A program made the translations under genes and the position numbers. The notes beneath the pieces are model-generated. The model made no database searches. It saw nothing but the letters and a program-made list of their open reading frames with translations, and was not told where the DNA came from. From Streptomyces caelestis (lineage in GTDB: Bacteria; Actinomycetota; Actinomycetes; Streptomycetales; Streptomycetaceae): a DNA stretch of 64,000 nt. Within the stretch, counting starts at the first letter, position 1; each line of letters opens with the position of its first letter. The DNA is taken from assembly GCF_014205255.1 (NCBI RefSeq), contig NZ_JACHNE010000001.1, positions 2,170,001 to 2,234,000 of the forward strand, in the 5' to 3' direction. This document shows, piece after piece, positions 59,423-64,000 of the stretch.

Positions 59423-60859
59423 CTACTTCGGGCTGTCGTCCTCGCCGATGTGGTGGACGCGGACCATGTTCGTCGAGCCGGAGACGCCGGGCGGGGAGCC
59501 GGCCGTGATGACGACCGTGTCGCCCTTCTGGCAGCGGCCGTAGCGCAGGAGCAGTTCGTCGACCTGGTCGACCATCGCGTCCGTCGAGTCAACGTACGGC
59601 CCCAGGAACGTCTCCACGCCCCAGGTCAGGCTGAGTTGGGAGCGCGTCGCTTGGTCGGGGGTGAAGGCGAGGAGGGGGATCGGGGAGCGGTAGCGGGAGA
59701 GGCGGCGGGCCGTGTCGCCGGACTGGGTGAAGGCGACCAGGAAGCGGGCGCCGAGGAAGTCGCCCATTTCGGCTGCCGCTCGCGCCACCGCGCCGCCCTG
59801 GGTGCGGGGCTTGTTGCGTTCCGTCAGGGGCGGCAGGCCCTTGGCCAGAATGTCTTCCTCGGCGGCTTCGACAATGCGCGCCATCGTGCGGACCGTTTCG
59901 ATGGCGTGCTTGCCGACGCTGGTCTCGCCGGAGAGCATCACCGCGTCCGTGCCGTCGATGACCGCGTTGGCGACGTCGGAGGCCTCCGCGCGGGTCGGGC
60001 GGGCGTTGTCGATCATCGAGTCGAGCATTTGCGTGGCGACGATGACCGGTTTGGCGTTGCGTTTCGCCAGTTTGATCGCGCGCTTTTGAACGATCGGGAC
60101 CTGTTCCAGCGGCATTTCGACGCCGAGGTCTCCGCGGGCGACCATGATGCCGTCGAATGCCGCGACGATGTCTTCGATGTTCTCCACCGCCTGGGGTTTT
60201 TCGACCTTGGCGATGACGGGGAGTCGGCGGCCTTCTTCGTCCATGATGCGGTGGACGTCGTGGATGTCGCGGCCGGTGCGGACGAAGGAGAGGGCGATGA
60301 CGTCGGCGCCGGTGCGCAGGGCCCAGCGGAGGTCGTCCTCGTCCTTCTTGGAGAGGGCGGGGACGGAGACGGCGACGCCGGGGAGGTTGAGGCCCTTGTG
60401 GTCGGAGATGACGCCGCCCTCGATGACCGTGGTGTGGACGCGGGGGCCGTCGACGCCGGTGACTTCCAGGCAGACTTTGCCGTCGTCGACGAGGATGCGT
60501 TCGCCGGTGGTGACGTCGTCCGCGAGGCCGGCGTAGGTGGTGCTGCAGATGTCGCGGTCGCCTTGGACGCCTTCTTCGACGGTGATGGTGAAGGTGTCGC
60601 CGCGTTCAAGGAGTACGGGGCCTTCGGTGAAGCGGCCGAGCCGGATTTTCGGGCCTTGAAGGTCGGCGAGGACTCCGACACTGCGGCCCGTTTCGTCGGC
60701 GGCCTTTCGTACCCGGTGGTAGCGCTCCTCGTGTTCGGCGTGTTCGCCGTGGCTGAGGTTGAAGCGTGCTACGTCCATTCCGGCGTCGACCAGGGCTTTG
60801 ATCTGGTCGTACGAGTCGGTGGCGGGCCCAAGAGTACAGACGATCTTTGCTCGGCGCAT
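59423..60859 (-). CDS. pyk: Pyruvate kinase
   Basis: 478 residues; converts phosphoenolpyruvate and ADP to pyruvate and ATP. The N-terminus RRAKIVCTLGPATDSYDQIKALVDAGMDVARFNLSHG, the substrate loop VIAKVEKPQAVENI, the catalytic segment MVARGDLGVEMPLEQVPIVQK and the C-terminal allosteric region MLSGETSVGKHAIETVRTM are all present. The convergent LAGLIDADG-like gene ends seven bases away. An upstream inverted repeat (60911-60926) lies within the likely promoter. Confidence 0.97.
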   Translation of the reverse strand: MRRAKIVCTLGPATDSYDQIKALVDAGMDVARFNLSHGEHAEHEERYHRVRKAADETGRSVGVLADLQGPKIRLGRFTEGPVLLERGDTFTITVEEGVQGDRDICSTTYAGLADDVTTGERILVDDGKVCLEVTGVDGPRVHTTVIEGGVISDHKGLNLPGVAVSVPALSKKDEDDLRWALRTGADVIALSFVRTGRDIHDVHRIMDEEGRRLPVIAKVEKPQAVENIEDIVAAFDGIMVARGDLGVEMPLEQVPIVQKRAIKLAKRNAKPVIVATQMLDSMIDNARPTRAEASDVANAVIDGTDAVMLSGETSVGKHAIETVRTMARIVEAAEEDILAKGLPPLTERNKPRTQGGAVARAAAEMGDFLGARFLVAFTQSGDTARRLSRYRSPIPLLAFTPDQATRSQLSLTWGVETFLGPYVDSTDAMVDQVDELLLRYGRCQKGDTVVITAGSPPGVSGSTNMVRVHHIGEDDSPK

Positions 60860-60910
60860 GGTCCGAGCCTATGAGTTACCGACCGGTAGAGAATTGGTCG
60901 AGCGTGACGA

Positions 60911-60942
60911 CTCAACAGACTTTGAGTGAAGCGTTATGACAA
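60911..60942 (-). promoter_or_regulatory. pyk promoter region with inverted repeat
   Basis: CTCAA and TTGAG flank a central six bases at 60911-60926. On the minus strand a TTGTCA hexamer (60942-60937) lies just upstream and could be a -35. The -10 is not clear, so the promoter call is tentative. The region 60880-60955 is A+T-richer than its surroundings. Confidence 0.45.
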
Positions 60943-61014
60943 GCGTTGAATTGTGCGGCGGGGTGCTCCGATGAGCACCCCGGGGAATTCGGTCGGGTTT
61001 TCGGAAGAGGCCGG

Positions 61015-61728
61015 CTAGAGCTGCGGCGGCACCATCGTGAAGCGGGCGTTGATCTGGGCGTGGACCCGCTGGCGCTGGGGTTCGAGGTCGAGCGGGGCCA
61101 CGGCGTTCTCGGCGGCGCCGAAGGCGGCGGTACGTGCGCGGCCGGGGGCCTGGGGGTAGGGCGGCGGGGCGCTCTCGGCGCCGATGTCGGCGAGTTCGAC
61201 CAGGGCGGAGAGGGTGGTGCCGAGCGCTTCGGCGTACTCGCGGGCGCGCTGGACGGCTTCCCGCACGGCCTTCTTGCGGGCTTCGCGGTGGGCGGGCGAG
61301 TCGGGGCGCAGGGCCCACCAGGGGCCGTCGACGCGGGTGAGTTCGAGGTCGGCGAGGCGGGTGGTGAGTTCGCCGAGGGCGGTGAAGTCGGTGAGTTCGG
61401 CGGTGACGTGGACGCTGCCGTGGTAGGTGCGGACGCGTTCGCCGCGACCGTGCTTGGTGAGTTCGGGGGTGATGGAGAAGGCGCCGGTCTCCAGGCGTTC
61501 GACGGCGTCGGCGTAGGACTTGACGAGGTCGAGGACGACGGCGTTGCGGCGGGTGAGGTCGTCGAGGGCGGAGCGGCGGTCGCGGCCGCGGGCGGCGACG
61601 GTGATGCCTATGCGGGCGATCTCGGGGTCGACTTCGAGGCGGGCCTCGCCGCGGACGGCGATGCGGGGGGCGTCGGGTGTGCCGTAGGGGACGGCGGGCT
61701 GGGAGGCGTCTGCCGTGGGCGCGGTCAT
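61015..61728 (-). CDS. SIMPL-domain (YggE/DUF541) protein
   Basis: 237 residues of the SIMPL family. Typical blocks are RIAVRGEARLEVDPEIARIGITVAARGRDR, SITPELTKHGRGERVRTYHGSVHVTAELTD and REARKKAVREAVQRAREYAEALGTTLSALVELAD. Eukaryotic relatives bind IRAK and bacterial YggE is linked to oxidative-stress tolerance. Unlike YggE there is no evident signal peptide, so it looks cytoplasmic. ATG 61728 opens family-like sequence. Confidence 0.88.
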   Translation of the reverse strand: MTAPTADASQPAVPYGTPDAPRIAVRGEARLEVDPEIARIGITVAARGRDRRSALDDLTRRNAVVLDLVKSYADAVERLETGAFSITPELTKHGRGERVRTYHGSVHVTAELTDFTALGELTTRLADLELTRVDGPWWALRPDSPAHREARKKAVREAVQRAREYAEALGTTLSALVELADIGAESAPPPYPQAPGRARTAAFGAAENAVAPLDLEPQRQRVHAQINARFTMVPPQL

Positions 61729-61836
61729 ACGTCCCACTCTGTCATGTCTTGGCTGGCCACAGGGGTGGAGTCGGTGGGCCGAGTCATCAGATCGCAACCT
61801 GGCGGGACTGTTGCGGCCGGTCATGGCCGGGTCAGA

Positions 61837-61862
61837 ATCTACGCGCGTTATCTACGCGCGTC
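61837..61862 (+). promoter_or_regulatory. 13-bp direct repeat before the 5'-nucleotidase gene
   Basis: ATCTACGCGCGTT at 61837-61849 and ATCTACGCGCGTC at 61850-61862 are exact but for the last base. Immediately after comes GTTCACA, which resembles half of a Streptomyces PHO box. The region lies 28-53 bp before ATG 61890. PhoP binding is a possibility but only one GTTCAC core is seen. Confidence 0.45.
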
Positions 61863-61889
61863 GTTCACAGATTCCGCGAGGAGCCAGAC

Positions 61890-63695
61890 ATGCCGTTGAA
61901 CCGCCGGAAGTTCCTGGAGAAGTCCGCCGTGACCGGGGCGGGGGTGGCGCTGGCCGGTGCGGTCGGGGCGCCGGGTGCGCAGGCGGCCGAGGCGAGCGGG
62001 GGCGAGCGGGGCGTGAAGCGGTACGCCTTCACCGTGCTGGGGACGACGGACCTGCACGGGAACGTCTTCAACTGGGACTACTTCACGGACAAGGAATTCG
62101 ACGACAAGGACCACAACGACATCGGTCTCGCCAAGGTCTCGACGCTGGTGAACCGCGTCCGCGAGGAGAAGGGCCGCCGCAACACGCTGCTGATCGACGC
62201 GGGCGACACCATCCAGGGCACTCAGTTGTCGTACTACTACGCCAAGGTCGATCCGATCACGGCCGAGGGCGGCCCCGTGCACCCGATGGCGCAGGCCATG
62301 AACGCCATGGGCTATGACGCGGCGGCGCTCGGCAACCACGAGTTCAACTACGGCATTCCGGTGCTGCGGAAGTTCGAGCAGCAGTGCCGTTTCCCGCTGC
62401 TGGGTGCGAACGCGCTGGACGCTAAGACGCTGCGGCCGGCCTTCGCGCCGTACAGCATGCACCGGCTGCGCACGCCGTTCGGGCGGGACGTGAAGGTGGC
62501 GGTGCTGGGTCTGACGAACCCGGGGATCGCGATCTGGGACAAGGCGAACGTGCAGGGGAAGATGACGTTCCCGGGTCTGGAGGAGCAGGCGGCGAAGTGG
62601 GTGCCGAAGCTGCGGTCGATGGGCGCGGACGTCGTCATCGTGTCGGCGCACAGCGGTTCGTCGGGGACGTCGTCCTACGGTGACCAGCTGCCGTACATCG
62701 AGAACGCGGCGGGGCTGGTGGCCGAGCAGGTTCCGGGCATCGACGCGATCCTGGTCGGGCACGCGCACACGGAGATCCCGGAGTACTTCGTCACCAACAA
62801 GAAGACCGGCAAGCAGGTGGTGCTGTCGGAGCCGCTCAAGTGGGGTCAGCGGCTGACGCTCTTCGACTTCGAGCTGGTGTGGGGCAAGGGCCGCTGGACG
62901 GTCGAGAAGGTGGGCGCGCAAGTCCTGAACTCCAACACCGTTCAGGAGGACCCGAAGATCGTCCGGCTGCTGTCGGACGAACACGAGAAGGTCGTGGCGT
63001 ACGTCAACCAGGTCATCGGCACGAACGCGGCGGAGATGACGTCGGCCGAGGCGCCGTACAAGGACGTGCCGATCATCGATCTGATCAACCACATCCAGGC
63101 GGACACGGTGAAGCAGGCCCTGGCGGGCACGGAGCACGCCGCGCTGCCGGTGCTGTCGCAGGCGGCGTGCTTCTCGCGGTCCGCCCGGATTCCGGCGGGC
63201 GAGGTGACGATCAGGGACGTGGCGGGTCTGTACGTCTTCGAGAACACGCTGGAGGCGCGTCTGATGACGGGTGCGCAGATGAAGGCGTATCTGGAGTTCT
63301 CGGCGAACTATTTCGTGCAGACGGCGCCGGGTGCTGCGGTGGATCCGGCGAAGCTGACGAACGCGAACGGCACGCCGGACTACAACTACGACGTGGTGAG
63401 CGGTCTTTCGTACGAGATCGACATCGCGAAGCCGGCCGGTTCGCGGGTGACGAACGTGCGGTTCGAGGGGCAGCCGCTGGCGGACGACGCGAAGTTCGTG
63501 TTCGCGGTGAACAACTACCGGGCCAACGGCGGCGGCAACTTCCCGCATGTCGCCGCCGCGCAGGTGCTGTGGTCGAACTCGGACGAGATCCGCAACACCA
63601 TGATCGCCTGGGTGAAGGCGAAGGGCGCCGTCGATCCGGCCGAGTTCGCGGCGGTGGACTGGAAGCTCACGCGGAACGGCACGCCCGTCTTCTGA
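61890..63695 (+). CDS. Tat-exported bifunctional metallophosphatase/5'-nucleotidase
   Basis: 601 residues. A twin-arginine signal (NRRKFLEKSAVTGAGVALAGAVGAPGAQA) directs export. The metallophosphatase domain has GTTDLHGN, DAGDTIQGTQLS, GNHEFNYG, SAHSGSSG and VGHAHTEIP metal motifs. The C-terminal 5'-nucleotidase domain includes AACFSRSARIPAGEVTIRDVAGLYVFENTLEA. It cleaves nucleotides or cyclic nucleotides outside the cell and supplies phosphate and nucleosides. GAGGAG lies five bases upstream of ATG. The direct repeat at 61837 suggests specific regulation. Confidence 0.95.
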   Translation: MPLNRRKFLEKSAVTGAGVALAGAVGAPGAQAAEASGGERGVKRYAFTVLGTTDLHGNVFNWDYFTDKEFDDKDHNDIGLAKVSTLVNRVREEKGRRNTLLIDAGDTIQGTQLSYYYAKVDPITAEGGPVHPMAQAMNAMGYDAAALGNHEFNYGIPVLRKFEQQCRFPLLGANALDAKTLRPAFAPYSMHRLRTPFGRDVKVAVLGLTNPGIAIWDKANVQGKMTFPGLEEQAAKWVPKLRSMGADVVIVSAHSGSSGTSSYGDQLPYIENAAGLVAEQVPGIDAILVGHAHTEIPEYFVTNKKTGKQVVLSEPLKWGQRLTLFDFELVWGKGRWTVEKVGAQVLNSNTVQEDPKIVRLLSDEHEKVVAYVNQVIGTNAAEMTSAEAPYKDVPIIDLINHIQADTVKQALAGTEHAALPVLSQAACFSRSARIPAGEVTIRDVAGLYVFENTLEARLMTGAQMKAYLEFSANYFVQTAPGAAVDPAKLTNANGTPDYNYDVVSGLSYEIDIAKPAGSRVTNVRFEGQPLADDAKFVFAVNNYRANGGGNFPHVAAAQVLWSNSDEIRNTMIAWVKAKGAVDPAEFAAVDWKLTRNGTPVF

Positions 63696-63708
63696 GCAGG
63701 GGGCTTCA

Positions 63709-64000
63709 TCACCTTCGGTCGACGAGCGGGGTCAGCGCCGGTGCCTCACGGGGTGGCGGGACCTGCTGCCGCTGGGTGAGGCCGAAGGTGGTGAAGGCGG
63801 TGCGGCGCGGGAGCGCGTAGGCCTCCCCGCCGGTCAGGGAGTTGAGGATGAGCGCGCTGCGCCAGGCGGCGAGGCCGAGGTCCGGGGCGCCGATGCCGTG
63901 GGTGTGGGTCTCGGCGTTCTGGACGTACACCGTGCCGGTGACGGACGGGTCGAGGACGAGGCGGTAGTCCTCGTCGAGGCGGGGCCGCTCCTGGCTGTCG
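63709..64000 (-). CDS. SidA/IucD/PvdA-family N-monooxygenase, C-terminal part (cut by window edge)
   Basis: The last 96 residues are present; the rest lies past the right edge. The block VYVQNAETHTHGIGAPDLGLAAWRSALILNSLTG, followed by RRTAFTTFGL, is characteristic of lysine/ornithine/cadaverine N-hydroxylases of siderophore pathways. These are FAD- and NADPH-dependent enzymes. Whether it belongs to a siderophore cluster cannot be seen from this window. It is convergent with the 5'-nucleotidase gene with 13 bases between stops. Confidence 0.88.
   Translation of the reverse strand, partial: DSQERPRLDEDYRLVLDPSVTGTVYVQNAETHTHGIGAPDLGLAAWRSALILNSLTGGEAYALPRRTAFTTFGLTQRQQVPPPREAPALTPLVDRR

Overview
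The window is chromosomal DNA from a Streptomyces-type actinomycete. Base composition is very G+C-rich with strong third-position GC. GTG and TTG starts are common, and the gene families are typical of the genus: DUF574 methyltransferase, DUF397 with a WhiJ-like helix-turn-helix regulator, SPW_0924, DUF6343, an ANTAR response regulator and DUF3068. Both edges cut genes: psuG on the left and a siderophore-type N-monooxygenase on the right. I found no rRNA, prophage, transposase, CRISPR array or secondary-metabolite cluster. The region reads as core chromosome with small accessory islands.

Layout. 1-8.5 kb: psuG/pfkB pseudouridine-type catabolism, a methyltransferase, a CorA-type metal channel, a CBS protein, a uridine-kinase-like P-loop protein, a DUF2293 protein, a DUF1772 membrane protein and an orphan gltD. 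8.6-16.3 kb: a divergent AhpD-like/PdxR-like regulator pair, a Streptomyces regulatory cluster (DUF574, DUF397, HTH, ATPase, small partner) and an ABC exporter half-molecule. 16.6-23.9 kb: amidohydrolase, endo/exonuclease/phosphatase protein, methyltransferase, FUSC transporter, nucleotidyltransferase, Rid protein and gamma-carbonic-anhydrase-like protein. 23.9-26.9 kb: an NCS1 transporter plus Asp/Glu/hydantoin racemase-family operon, divergent from an FCD-type GntR regulator with a perfect palindromic operator between them. 26.9-34.2 kb: family-5 uracil-DNA glycosylase, ArsR-like/MFS pair, S4 RNA-binding protein, DoxX, methyltransferase, DUF6343, TPR, coaE and PAC2.

34.3-47.3 kb is housekeeping: rpsA with a recognisable promoter and long leader, a methyltransferase with no canonical start codon, hrpB, DUF3068, SPW_0924, a secreted lytic transglycosylase, DUF4184 and polA. 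47.4-57.7 kb: a YdeP/FdhF-like molybdopterin oxidoreductase, a PaaI thioesterase, a secreted trypsin-like protease and a complete livKHMGF branched-chain amino-acid ABC operon, with a strong hairpin between the binding protein and permease genes. 57.7-64 kb: ANTAR response regulator, a tRNA gene with anticodon CAA but a class I body, its terminator, an HTH plus LAGLIDADG-like protein, pyruvate kinase, a SIMPL protein, a Tat-exported 5'-nucleotidase and the partial monooxygenase.

Three things stand out. First, the odd tRNA followed directly by a homing-endonuclease-like gene. Second, a perfect 12-bp palindrome, CACGCGCGCGTG, occurs seven times. Third, there are many short tandem-repeat tracts (15-62 bp units), several of which start in or duplicate the 3' end of a gene. 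Family names are from recall of conserved motifs; no database search was run.
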